From the NCBI RefSeq assembly GCF_023721715.1, contig NZ_JAMDLG010000001.1:1243889-1307888 (forward strand): a DNA stretch of 64,000 nucleotides, given 5' to 3'. The first letter of the stretch is position 1, and each line of letters starts with the position of its first letter. Source of the stretch: Parasegetibacter sp. NRK P23 (GTDB lineage: Bacteria > Bacteroidota > Bacteroidia > Chitinophagales > Chitinophagaceae). Below the pieces are notes generated by a model, which saw only the letters and a list, made by a program, of their open reading frames with translations, was not told where the DNA came from and made no database searches. A program made the position numbers and the translations under genes. Positions 53,291 through 62,054 of the stretch are shown here, piece by piece.

Positions 53291-55342
53291 TTACCAGCTT
53301 TCCTGATTTTTTAACATTACCATGGTCAAAATGGTTGCGATGGCCACAGGCTCATTCAGTTCATCATTCACCTCCACCAGCCATTTTACGATGCCCCTGG
53401 CGGTGTCGCCAGGTTCCTTTTTTTCCTGCCTTAGTTTTTCTTTACAGGTTAGTTTTACACCGATCGTGCTTCCTGCATAAACCGGCTTCAGAAAACGGCA
53501 TTCCTCTAAGCCATAATTCAACATCACCGGGCCTTTCTTCGCATCCACAAATAACCCGGCCGCGGCACTCAGGATAAAATAGCCGTGCGCCACCGGCCTT
53601 TCAAACAAAGTTCCTTCCAGGGATGTATGATCGGTATGGGCATAAAAATGATCCCAGCTAACATTCGCGAAGTTCACGATATCCGCTTCTGTTACTGTTC
53701 TTTTGTGTGTAACCAGTGTGTCTCCGATTTCCAGTTCTTCGAAATATTTTCTGAACGGGTGCTTTTCATCTTCTTTACCAGGACTGCCGGGCTGATAAGT
53801 TCCTGTTATGGCCGTCAGCATTTCCGGCGCGCCCTGCACGGCCACCCGCTGCATATAATGCCTGATACCGCGCAATCCTCCCATTTCCTCTCCTCCCCCG
53901 GCACGCCCCGGACCTCCATGCACCAGCAGCGGTAATGGCGATCCATGACCGGTACTTTCTTTGGCACAGGTCCGGTTCAATACCAATATCCTCCCATGGT
54001 GTGTTCCCGCCCCCACCACAAAATCCGTTGCGATCCCTGGGTCATTCGTGACCACAGAGCAGACCAGTGATCCCTTTCCCATCCTTGCCAGTTCAATAGC
54101 ATCGGGCAATGCTTTGTAGGGCATAATGGTACTTACCGGTCCAAAAGCCTCCACCTCATGTATTGCTTGAGACTGGAATGGTGTCCTGTTCATTAATAAC
54201 AAAGGACTTACAAAAGCGCCAGTTTGCGGATCAGCATCTACCACGGTAACTTCCTCCATGTTTCCATAAACCAGTTCAGCCTGCTTCAAAAGTTTTTGTA
54301 CCTGCTGTTTGAGTTCCTCCCGTTGCGCCTGTCCGGCAAGTGCACCCATGCGTACTTTTTCATTCAACGGGTTGCCGATAGTGGTTTGCTGTAAAGCGGT
54401 GCCAATGTCTTTCCACGCGGCTTCCATCAGCGCTTCAGGAACGAATATTCTTCGGATGGCCGTACATTTCTGACCCGCCTTCGCCGTCATTTCTTTCCGC
54501 ACCTCCTTTACAAAGAGTTCCCATTCCGGGGTTCCGGGCGTAGCATCAGCACCAAGTACCAGACAGTTTAAGGAATCCGCTTCCATATTAAAGGGGACAT
54601 TCTCAGCAAGTATGCGCGGATGCGATTTTAATTTCACTCCTGTAACCGCGGATCCGGTGAAGGTGACCACATCCTGCGCCTCCAGGTGATCGAGCAGGTC
54701 ACCGGCGCTGCCACACAACAATTGCAGGGCGCCATCAGGCAATATACCCGAAGCAATGATCTCTTTAACCACCACCTCGGTGAGGTAACAGGTAACAGTG
54801 GCGGGTTTCACAACAGCGGGCATTCCGGCCAGCAGGTTTACGGCGATCTTTTCAAGCATGCCCCACACGGGGAAGTTGAATGCATTGATGTGCACCGCCA
54901 CACCGGTTTTGGGAATAAGCAGGTGCTGCGCGGAAAATTGTCCGGCCTTACCCAGCATATGGGTTTCGCCATCGGTACAATAGGGAAGATCAGGCAACTT
55001 TCTCCTTAAAGAAGCATAAGAGAAAAGGTTCCCGATTCCACCTTCGATATCGATCCAGCTATCGGCGCGGGTAGCGCCTGTTTTGTAACTTACTTCGTAA
55101 AACTTCTCCTTTTTTTCCTGAAGATGGACCGCAAGCGCTTTCAACATTCTGCCCCGCTCCTGGAAACTCATTTTGCGGAGCACGGTATTTCCTTTTGAAC
55201 GGGCATATTGTAAAACGGCATTCATATCCACTCCTTTTGTAGAGGCGTGCCCTATCAAGGTTCCATCCACAGCATTAAAAAGTGGCTGGCCCTGGTCTTC
55301 ACCGGGTATCCATTTCCCTGAAACATAATTCTGAATAATCAT
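53291..55342 (-). CDS. paaZ: Bifunctional oxepin-CoA hydrolase / semialdehyde dehydrogenase (PaaZ)
   Basis: 683 residues from MIIQNYVSGKWIPGED at 55342. The N-terminal aldehyde dehydrogenase domain has FNFPVWGMLEK, FTGSAVTG and the catalytic cysteine in AGQKCTAIRR. The C-terminal MaoC-like hydratase domain (LEIGDTLVTHKRTVTEADIVNFANVSWDHFYAHTD, FERPVAHGYFILSAAAGLFV) opens the oxepin ring. Together they carry out two steps of phenylacetate degradation. No paaABCDE or paaK is in the window. An upstream start at 55426 adds residues unlike the family. Confidence 0.94.
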   Translation of the reverse strand: MIIQNYVSGKWIPGEDQGQPLFNAVDGTLIGHASTKGVDMNAVLQYARSKGNTVLRKMSFQERGRMLKALAVHLQEKKEKFYEVSYKTGATRADSWIDIEGGIGNLFSYASLRRKLPDLPYCTDGETHMLGKAGQFSAQHLLIPKTGVAVHINAFNFPVWGMLEKIAVNLLAGMPAVVKPATVTCYLTEVVVKEIIASGILPDGALQLLCGSAGDLLDHLEAQDVVTFTGSAVTGVKLKSHPRILAENVPFNMEADSLNCLVLGADATPGTPEWELFVKEVRKEMTAKAGQKCTAIRRIFVPEALMEAAWKDIGTALQQTTIGNPLNEKVRMGALAGQAQREELKQQVQKLLKQAELVYGNMEEVTVVDADPQTGAFVSPLLLMNRTPFQSQAIHEVEAFGPVSTIMPYKALPDAIELARMGKGSLVCSVVTNDPGIATDFVVGAGTHHGRILVLNRTCAKESTGHGSPLPLLVHGGPGRAGGGEEMGGLRGIRHYMQRVAVQGAPEMLTAITGTYQPGSPGKEDEKHPFRKYFEELEIGDTLVTHKRTVTEADIVNFANVSWDHFYAHTDHTSLEGTLFERPVAHGYFILSAAAGLFVDAKKGPVMLNYGLEECRFLKPVYAGSTIGVKLTCKEKLRQEKKEPGDTARGIVKWLVEVNDELNEPVAIATILTMVMLKNQESW

Positions 55343-55550
55343 ACGGCAAATTTTCTTCTTAAATATACTCCTTCCCGGGTTTGATGGTGATATCTGTTCC
55401 ATCAACCCCGCGACTTTCTTCACCAACCCGAAAGTAGCATTTCCCGGAATGACAAAATACAGGAGGGTGTTTTTCGGTGGGGAAGGGGGTGTTAAAACGG
55501 TGTATGCCGGATTTTGTTAAACCGGAGGAATGGGGAGAAATTCCGGGTGG

Positions 55551-55574
55551 TCGGTGCCACCGACGTTGTTTTCC
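55551..55574. repeat. GGTGGCACCG repeat family, copy 5
   Basis: 24 bases, exact reverse complement of 25865-25888: TCGGTGCCACCGACG followed by TTGTTTTCC. Confidence 0.85.
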
Positions 55575-55782
55575 GGTGTGGTACGCCGTAATATTTTACG
55601 CGGTGTTCGGTTTTTTCCCCGTTGAATTAAGGGTGATTTCACGGAGGCTTTTCTGGAAAGCGCATGTTGTGTGGCTTGTGATTTATTGCTCGCGACGGCG
55701 CTACGACGCAGCCCCTTGATTAGAAAGGAAGCACTTTTTAAGGGAATAGGAGTTGGCTATCGGGAGAATACAGGCATAAAAA

Positions 55783-55808
55783 AAACGCATCGGTAACGAT
55801 ACGCTTTT
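55783..55808 (-). terminator. Terminator after adk
   Basis: Leftward: AAGCGTATCG, loop TTAC, CGATGCGTTT with two U-G pairs, followed by a T run. It lies 20 bases past the adk stop. Confidence 0.85.
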
Positions 55809-55827
55809 TAAGTAATGTATAAAATGA

Positions 55828-56415
55828 TCAGATGGCCTCTTCCATTCTGACATCTATTTGTTTGCAAAGTGCATCGAAGATTTCGTCCACAGAGCCTTCA
55901 CCTTTAATGGATTCCACCTTATCAAATTGGCGGTAGTAGTCGGCTACGGCGGAAGTTTTCGCGTGGTATTCCACAATTCTCGCACGTACGATTTCTTCAC
56001 TGGTATCGTCGCTTCTTCCAGAGGTTTTTCCCCTGTTCAGCAGGCGTTTCACGAGTTCTTCCTCAGACACTTCCAGGGCGAGCACCACGGCGATCTCTGT
56101 TTTTTTGAGCGAAAGCAACTTATCCAGCGCTTCAGCCTGTGCTGTGGTGCGGGGGAAACCATCAAATAAAAAGCCGGCTGCTTCAGGATTCGCTTCCAGG
56201 GCGGAACTGATCATACCGATCACCACTTCGTCCGGAACGAGTTGTCCTTTGTCCATGAAACTTTTCGCTTCCAGTCCAAGCGCCGTTTGTCCCGCAATTT
56301 CACTGCGCAGGATATCCCCTGTAGACAGGTGTTTTAACCCGTACTTCTTTATCAGGTTTTCAGACTGCGTTCCCTTGCCACTGCCCGGAGGGCCGAATAG
56401 AATTAAATTGAACAT
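55828..56415 (-). CDS. adk: Adenylate kinase (short form)
   Basis: 195 residues. P-loop FGPPGSGKGTQ, the AMP-site HLSTGDILRSE and DGFPRTTAQAEAL, then RGKTSGRSDDTSEEIVRAR in place of a long zinc-type LID, so this is the short variant. It interconverts ATP, ADP and AMP. A -7 box TATATTTG (56448-56441, leftward) lies 25 bases before the ATG. Confidence 0.96.
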   Translation of the reverse strand: MFNLILFGPPGSGKGTQSENLIKKYGLKHLSTGDILRSEIAGQTALGLEAKSFMDKGQLVPDEVVIGMISSALEANPEAAGFLFDGFPRTTAQAEALDKLLSLKKTEIAVVLALEVSEEELVKRLLNRGKTSGRSDDTSEEIVRARIVEYHAKTSAVADYYRQFDKVESIKGEGSVDEIFDALCKQIDVRMEEAI

Positions 56416-56667
56416 GTTTTTAACTTGCAGATTGAGTGGACAAATATACCCGAACTTGATTAAAAAAAGGTTACATTTTTAGTTTTATAGTTGCATAAAC
56501 CATCAGAAAATCAAACGGCCTTGCTCATTACTCTAAAAATCACTGGATTTGTTTGATATTTTTCAAATTCAACTGCTGATTTCAAGGTTCTGTTAAAGAA
56601 GTTTCTTTGCAACATCTCTCCGAACCACCCTTCCGTATGTTTGTTATCATTGTTTAAATTTACAGGA

Positions 56668-57192
56668 ATGAAATTCACCACCTTAATGCTGGTACCTTTG
56701 TTGTTCGCACAATGTTCGTATTCCCAGCAAAAGCCCAAAAAAGATTCCACCATGCAATCAGAAGAAAAAAAGATAGCGTCCTATTCCCGCACAGATTCCT
56801 CAAAAGTTGAAATGACCGAAGAAGAATGGAAAAAAGTCCTTCCAACCGATGTGTTCCAGATCGCCAGGATGAAGGGAACGGAAAGGCCCTTTACCAGTAA
56901 ATACGAAACCTCCAAAGAGATTGGCACATATTATTGCCGCGCCTGCGGAAACGCGCTTTTTAAAAGCGATACCAAATTTGAAAGCGGCTGCGGCTGGCCA
57001 AGTTTTTATGAGCCGGTGAGCAAAGGTTCTATCATTTACACCCCGGATCATTCTCACGGAATGGTGCGGACGGAAGTACAATGCGGACGTTGCAAGGCTC
57101 ACCTGGGGCATGTATTTGAAGATGGTCCCCCGCCTACGGGTTTGCGTTATTGTATTAACGGTGTGATATTGGATTTTGAAAAGAAGAAATAG
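56668..57192 (+). CDS. msrB: Peptide-methionine (R)-S-oxide reductase, lipoprotein form
   Basis: 174 residues from MKFTTLMLVPLLFAQC at 56668; LFAQC looks like a lipobox, so the enzyme is probably anchored in the envelope. The MsrB domain follows: YYCRACGNALF and VQCGRCKAHLGHVF give the four zinc cysteines, CGWPSFYEP is conserved, and the catalytic cysteine is C162 in RYCINGV. It repairs oxidised methionine (R form) in exported proteins. It stands alone and is followed by a terminator. Confidence 0.94.
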   Translation: MKFTTLMLVPLLFAQCSYSQQKPKKDSTMQSEEKKIASYSRTDSSKVEMTEEEWKKVLPTDVFQIARMKGTERPFTSKYETSKEIGTYYCRACGNALFKSDTKFESGCGWPSFYEPVSKGSIIYTPDHSHGMVRTEVQCGRCKAHLGHVFEDGPPPTGLRYCINGVILDFEKKK

Positions 57193-57201
57193 TTCATGTT
57201 T

Positions 57202-57240
57202 AAATAAAAGCTTATTACTCCCTGTAATAGGCTTTTTATT
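57202..57240 (+). terminator. Terminator after msrB
   Basis: AAATAAAAGCTTATTAC pairs with GTAATAGGCTTTTTATT (one mismatch and a small bulge), loop TCCCT, T-rich right arm. Confidence 0.75.
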
Positions 57241-57325
57241 TGCTTCTTATCAAATAAATAAGTAAGCTTGTGCTTGGCTAATTTAGAATTAGCATTCACT
57301 CGATATTTAACCTTAAACCTTTCTT

Positions 57326-57935
57326 ATGCAAAAAAGCGTATACCTCTATCTTATCGGTTTATTCTACATCTTTTCAGCATGTAAAAAACAGTCTGGTGCT
57401 CAACGTGCCCCTGAACAAAATCTTTCTGAGACTTCTCCCCAAATTATAAGTATCACTACTGACAAAAGAACTTTAGCCGAAATAAAGGCTGGTACACCTT
57501 CACCTTTTAACCGCAACATTAACCCCAGTATCTATGTATACTAAGCTGGGCACCATAAGCAACTATGTTTGTGCTTATACGGGATTTTCTCAGGGAACAA
57601 CATCAGGCACCTGTGAAGCTGGAGCCTATGCTCATTTTATGGAAGAAAGGACAATGGCCAAATCGGCAACTGTGGATATGGAGTTTTCAGCAGGATTCGA
57701 TGCGGCTGGTGTTAATGTAGGAGGTACTGCATCAGGAGGTTGGACTATAAGTTATGTCGCAAATTCTCCAACTGATTATACAATTAATATGAATGCGATC
57801 TTATCCTCCCCTTCAAATATTAATGTAGACTTGTCCGATCCAAGTTTAGCAGGATATTGGATGCAATTAAATTTACCATTTCCAAACGCTGAGCTTTACG
57901 TTCAGGGCGTTGCGCACGGGATCATGAGGAATTAA
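57326..57935 (+). pseudogene. Lipoprotein gene broken by a frameshift (family unknown)
   Basis: The first part (57326-57544, 72 residues) has a lipoprotein signal (YLIGLFYIFSACKK) and ends at TAA just after NPSIYVY. The second part continues in the +1 frame (57534-57935) without its own signal: TKLGTISNYVCAYTGFSQGTTSG, then Gly/Ser/Thr-rich strands up to QGVAHGIMRN. Skipping one base near 57540 would join them into a lipoprotein of about 203 residues. I recognise no family. The region is AT-rich compared with its neighbours. It may be a decaying gene, a sequencing error, or two overlapping genes. Confidence 0.55.
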
Positions 57936-57999
57936 TTTTTCAAGCTCAATAAAATTAAAAGAAGGGCATCAAACGTTGCTCAACTTCAAAGGCGATTCT

Positions 58000-58568
58000 A
58001 TGAAAATCCTCTGTAACCTTATTCTTGCTCTTCTATTTGTTACATGTGGTGCTAAAAAATCTGAGCCAATAATGCCCCACGGAGAATATCGGTTCCAATA
58101 TGTTCGAGGGTATTATTTCATGGATACTGATGAAAAAACATGGGTGCGCGCGCACGAAATGGAAAAAAACTACAGTGTTTACAACAAGTCAAAAATGACA
58201 GTTTAATACTCCTGTGTTCTCCAAATAGAAATAAAAATCTGATATACACCTGTAAGAGAATTAGTCAGGATAAAAACCTTGAAGCCCGGCGTAAGTTACC
58301 GGCCAACTACCTCGATTTTGCACTGGTAGGCGTTTATGAAGATGATATTCTCCCTGAGTTTTATGATGTTTTTTATTATTCTACTAAAAGAGAAGCATTA
58401 ATGCTTCAAAGACAAAGTGATATTGGCGTTATTGACCAGATGGTAATTTATATGAATGCAAAGGATACGAGCAACCCCTTCCACAATGTAATACAGGATT
58501 TTAATATGCCCCGCAAAACCCGTTCTTACAACATAAAGGTTTCCCCAGGAAACCAGGCAAACAAATGA
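58000..58568 (+). pseudogene. Second lipoprotein gene broken by a frameshift (family unknown)
   Basis: The first part starts MKILCNLILALLFVTCGAKK at 58000, with lipobox FVTC, and stops at 58206. The second part reads in the -1 frame from around the A-run at 58191-58195 (NDSLILLCSPNRNKNLIYTCKR) to 58568. Adding one A to that run would give one lipoprotein of about 189 residues. The sequence has charged beta-like strands (DFALVGVYEDDILPEFYDVFYYSTKR) and no recognised family. It is the second disrupted lipoprotein in a row in the same AT-rich stretch. Confidence 0.55.
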
Positions 58569-58679
58569 AAGGCATTGTTAAAAACGCTTCACTAACCTTT
58601 AAAAGCCTTTATTTAACGAAACTATTGTAACCTTTGAATTAATTTTGGTCCTATCCTTAATCACCAAAATACATTCATC

Positions 58680-59099
58680 ATGAACCGTATTTTACTCACT
58701 GCACTCCTGGTTTGTTCCGGCGCCCTGACAATGGCCCAAAACCTTGCGCCCGATCAGAATCCCAACTTCGCTCAAAGTCGTGATAAATACATGAAGCTGG
58801 CCGACTCGTTGAATAGTTACCAGTCTACTACGGCTCAAAATACCTATAAGGCGATTGATTTCCTCGCTGATAAAGCAGAAGCGCGGGAAGAACGCCGTGA
58901 GTTCCGGCAACAAAGAAGGCTGGAAAGAATAAGGTGGAACAATTACGACAATTGGAACAACCGTTACTACGATGATTACTATTTCCGTGGAAACCGTTTC
59001 AACAATTACTACTACCGGCCTTACCGTAACTCCTGGAACAACCCGGTAACCTGGGGCACCATCGGATCCCCATTCTTCTGGCATTGGATGTTCAGATAA
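58680..59099 (+). CDS. Small exported protein with Asn/Tyr/Arg-rich C-terminus
   Basis: 139 residues. Signal peptide MNRILLTALLVCSGALTMAQ. A helical middle (DKYMKLADSLNSYQSTTAQNTYKAIDFLADKAEAREERREFRQQRR) leads to a low-complexity end full of N, Y, R and W, finishing GSPFFWHWMFR. I recognise no family. A -7-like TAATTTTG lies at 58640-58647. It is the first gene of a rightward group with the LpoB-like and COG3014-like lipoproteins, so an envelope role is plausible. Confidence 0.75.
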   Translation: MNRILLTALLVCSGALTMAQNLAPDQNPNFAQSRDKYMKLADSLNSYQSTTAQNTYKAIDFLADKAEAREERREFRQQRRLERIRWNNYDNWNNRYYDDYYFRGNRFNNYYYRPYRNSWNNPVTWGTIGSPFFWHWMFR

Positions 59100-59168
59100 G
59101 CTAAATTTCAAATCAACATTTAATTATACGTTCAGTTAATTGAACCCAGATCCTTAATTGTACAGCTC

Positions 59169-59753
59169 ATGAAAAATTTTCTTTACGCAACATTGCTCGC
59201 TACTTCAGCACTCTCTTTCGTTTCCTGCAGCAGGAACGTAACCCGTATCGACAGTTCAGAACAGATTGACCTCAGCGGCCGCTGGAACAATACCGATTCA
59301 AGGCTCACCGCAGAAGAAATGACCGGAGATGTACTCCGTGCCGATTGGGTCACCAACCACATGCAGGCCAAAGGAAAGAAACCCGTTGTGATTGTAGGTA
59401 TGGTACAGAACAAGAGCCACGAACATATTGAAGCCGAAACCTTCGTGAAAGATGTGGAAAGAAGTTTCATCAGCAGCAATAAAGTGGGCCTGGTGCAGGG
59501 CGGAAAGAAAAGGGAAGAACTGCGCGCTGAAAAAGCCGACCAGCAAACCAACGCGTCAGCTTCTACCATGAAGAAATTCGGCCTGGAGAACGGTGCGGAT
59601 TATATCCTGCAAGGCTCCATCAACTCCATCGTGGATTCCCACAAAAGAAAGAAAGTGGTGTACTACCAGGTGAACCTTGAGCTCACCAATATTGAAACCA
59701 ACGAAGTAGTGTGGATTGGCGATAAGAAGATCGCCAAATACGTGAAAAATTAA
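59169..59753 (+). CDS. LpoB-like penicillin-binding-protein activator lipoprotein
   Basis: 194 residues. Lipobox LSFVSC, then a domain with VVIVGMVQNKSHEHIEAETFVKDVERSFISSNKVGLV, KKFGLENGADYILQGSINSI and YYQVNLELTNIETNEVVWIGDKKIAKY, the pattern of the LpoB/YcfM family. LpoB in E. coli activates PBP1b from the outer membrane; whether it does so in Bacteroidota is not known. It lies 20 bases before the COG3014-like gene. Confidence 0.88.
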   Translation: MKNFLYATLLATSALSFVSCSRNVTRIDSSEQIDLSGRWNNTDSRLTAEEMTGDVLRADWVTNHMQAKGKKPVVIVGMVQNKSHEHIEAETFVKDVERSFISSNKVGLVQGGKKREELRAEKADQQTNASASTMKKFGLENGADYILQGSINSIVDSHKRKKVVYYQVNLELTNIETNEVVWIGDKKIAKYVKN

Positions 59754-59773
59754 CGCCCGCAAAAGCATTTCCC

Positions 59774-61225
59774 ATGCGATTGTTATTTACGATAGCAAGG
59801 GTACCGGCACTCCTGGTGTTGGTACCTTTCTTGTTTTCCTGCGGGAGTTACAACCAGAAAATACAAAAGTATTATTCACAGATGGAAGCCGGCCGTTTCA
59901 ACAACGCCTTCCGAACACTGGATGATATTAAGTTTCTGCAAAAACCCAGGAACCTGTTCCTGTATTATGCCGAAAAAGGCCGTATGGCCCACCTGATGGG
60001 ACTCTACGACAGTAGCAACCGCTTCCTCAATGAAGCGGACCGCATCGCGGAAATCCGGTACAAAGATGCCGCCGATGTTACCAAAGGAACGATCCTTAAC
60101 CCGATGATGCAAACTTATCGCGGCGAACCTTTCGAACGTTTCATGCTGCATTATTACAAGGCCCTGAACTACACCTATCTTGGCAGAACCGAAGAAGCGC
60201 TGGTGGAAGCCCGCCGTATTTCGCTGGCCACCAACGACCAGATGGATCAGACCAATGAAAAAGAGAACCGCTACAGCAGAGACGCTTTTTCACTGAACCT
60301 CCAGGGTATCATCTATGAATCAGCCGGAGACATGAACAACGCGTTCATCTCCTACCGGAATGCCGTGGAAACTTACCTCACGCAGAAAGACAGCACCTGG
60401 TACGGCGTCACCATCCCGCAGCAACTAAAGGAAGATTTACTAAGAACCGCGCACGCCAATGGTTTCACCACTGAGCAGGAACGTTTTGAAAAAATGTTCG
60501 GCATGACATATGATCCCTCCAAAGCTCCGGAAGGCGGCGCATTGGTGGTGTTCATGGAAAGTGGCCGGGCTCCCGTGAAAGAAGAAGAGAACCTGTTCTT
60601 TTCCCTCGTGAAAGGAGCGGGAGGCGCTTTCTTTTTTACGGATCCGACAGGTGCGTTCAATATTCCTTTTGATGTGGCGCGTTACAACAACAACAGCACT
60701 GACATCGGCGACCTGCGCACTTTCCGTGTGGCACTGCCGAAATACATGGTAACCAGTTCCACGCCATCGAATGGAGTCATCTCTCTGAACGAGCAGGGTT
60801 ATCAGCCGGAAATGGTGCAGAACATCAATGCCGTGGCTATAGAAACGATGAAAGAACGCAGGTTAAAGGATATAACTGCCGCGCTCACACGACTGGCCAT
60901 TAAGAAACTCGCGGAAAGTGGTGCACGGGCCGCTAGTGAATCCATCGCCAAAAGCAACAGCAAGAAAAAAGATGAAAACAAAAAAGAAGAGAACGCCGAA
61001 GCCGTGGGCGCCGCAGTAGGCTTGCTTTTCCAGGCGCTGGCCCTTGCCTCGGAAAAAGCCGACACCCGTAACTGGCAAAGCCTCCCCGCATTTATTGAAT
61101 ACACCAGGATTCCTTTGCAGAAAGGCCCCAACAAATTAAGTATCGGGCAAAAAGGATATGCCTCGCCGAAAGTACTGGAAATAGAAGGTTCTGGCGGATT
61201 ACAGGTAAGAAACTTCAGGTTCTGA
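59774..61225 (+). CDS. COG3014-like TPR lipoprotein
   Basis: 483 residues. Lipobox LFSC, then TPR-like helices (QMEAGRFNNAFRTLDDIKFLQKPRNLFLYYAEKGRMAHLMG, LHYYKALNYTYLGRTEEALVEARRI, LNLQGIIYESAGDMNNAFISYRNAVE), and a beta-rich C-terminal half with a lysine/glutamate-rich linker (SNSKKKDENKKEENAEA). This fits the uncharacterised COG3014 lipoproteins. From memory, the same families sit side by side in Gammaproteobacteria, so the pairing with the LpoB-like gene may be an old functional module. Confidence 0.82.
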   Translation: MRLLFTIARVPALLVLVPFLFSCGSYNQKIQKYYSQMEAGRFNNAFRTLDDIKFLQKPRNLFLYYAEKGRMAHLMGLYDSSNRFLNEADRIAEIRYKDAADVTKGTILNPMMQTYRGEPFERFMLHYYKALNYTYLGRTEEALVEARRISLATNDQMDQTNEKENRYSRDAFSLNLQGIIYESAGDMNNAFISYRNAVETYLTQKDSTWYGVTIPQQLKEDLLRTAHANGFTTEQERFEKMFGMTYDPSKAPEGGALVVFMESGRAPVKEEENLFFSLVKGAGGAFFFTDPTGAFNIPFDVARYNNNSTDIGDLRTFRVALPKYMVTSSTPSNGVISLNEQGYQPEMVQNINAVAIETMKERRLKDITAALTRLAIKKLAESGARAASESIAKSNSKKKDENKKEENAEAVGAAVGLLFQALALASEKADTRNWQSLPAFIEYTRIPLQKGPNKLSIGQKGYASPKVLEIEGSGGLQVRNFRF

Positions 61226-61241
61226 TAAGATAATTACAAAT

Positions 61242-61277
61242 AAAAATGGGGCACGCCTTCCGGTATGCCCCATTTTT
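61242..61277. terminator. Two-way terminator after the COG3014-like gene
   Basis: AAAAATGGGGCA (61242-61253) and TGCCCCATTTTT (61266-61277) are exact 12-base arms. It serves this gene and the convergent YceI gene. Confidence 0.9.
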
Positions 61278-61295
61278 GTTTTATGTCGTCAGCGA

Positions 61296-61919
61296 TTAAG
61301 CTTTTGCGAGCGCGATGTTCACGGTCACATCCACATCATCTCCTACAGCGGCACCGCCGCCTTTGATGTTGTATTCAGTGCGGTCGATGGTGGTAGTCGC
61401 TTTGAAGCCGGCTTTTACGCCGCGGGCGGTACTGTTTTGTCCATTGTAGGTAACATCGAACGTTACTGTTTTGGTAACGTCTTTAACAGTCAGTTGACCG
61501 GTCAGCGTGTACTTCTTTCCACCGGCGGGCTTGAAGGAAGTACTTACAAATTTGATGGTGGGGTATTTTTCCACGTCGAAGAAATCAGCTTTTTTGAGGT
61601 GGTTGTCGCGTCCTTCATTGTTGGTGTTGGCGGAAGCCGCGTCGATGGTGAAGGTGATCTTCGCGTCGGAGAAATCTTCTTTGGTGTGTTCGAAAGTGCC
61701 GTCGAACGTTTTGAAGTTACCATCCACTTCTGAAACCAGCAGGTGGGTAACGGTGAATTTCACGCCGGAATGGGACTTGTCCAGTTTCCAAACGATAGGT
61801 GTCTGGGCAGATGCTGTTGTCTGAACTTTTTTTGCGGGAACAACGGGACCGGCCACGAAAGAGGAAACGGCAACCCCTGCGATCAGCAGTGAAGTAGCTA
61901 CTTTAAGGTGTTTGTTCAT
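61296..61919 (-). CDS. YceI family protein
   Basis: 207 residues from MNKHLKVATSLLIAGVAVSSFVAG at 61919; the frame extends 8 codons upstream, but the signal peptide starts here. The YceI lipocalin-like barrel begins WKLDKSHSGVKFTVTHLLVSEVDGNFKTFDGTFE and contains DFFDVEKYPTIKFVSTSF, LTGQLTVKDVTKTVTFDVTY and the closing strand VDVTVNIALAKA. Such proteins bind isoprenoid-type lipids in the periplasm. The substrate and role here are unknown; no cytochrome b561 partner is nearby. Confidence 0.93.
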   Translation of the reverse strand: MNKHLKVATSLLIAGVAVSSFVAGPVVPAKKVQTTASAQTPIVWKLDKSHSGVKFTVTHLLVSEVDGNFKTFDGTFEHTKEDFSDAKITFTIDAASANTNNEGRDNHLKKADFFDVEKYPTIKFVSTSFKPAGGKKYTLTGQLTVKDVTKTVTFDVTYNGQNSTARGVKAGFKATTTIDRTEYNIKGGGAAVGDDVDVTVNIALAKA

Positions 61920-62054
61920 GTTCAATTGTTGATTTGTGGGCAAATTACTATAAAAACTAAGATGTTGGTGTTTAGACGTTAATCGATGGGAACCTTTGCG
62001 GGATGGATGAATTTAATTTAAATTGTACCTTCTTTCAGATCAAAAACCAAACAC

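Larger units (their letters stand above)
55343..55827. other. 485-base gap between adk and paaZ with a dispersed repeat
   Basis: It holds GTTAAAACGG and GTTAAACCGG words (55491-55525), repeat copy 5 (55551-55574), a GACGGCGCTACGACGCAG word near 55693 and the adk terminator. The open frame 55477-55719 spans these repeats and is not taken as a gene. Confidence 0.75.

Noticed and set aside
55477-55719. Rightward open frame of 80 codons near adk
   Set aside because: It crosses a dispersed repeat and has no signal, motif or promoter.
58180-58206. Programmed -1 frameshifting in the second lipoprotein gene
   Set aside because: The A-run is not in the right phase for a standard X-XXY-YYZ slippery site and no downstream pseudoknot is evident; loss of one base is simpler.
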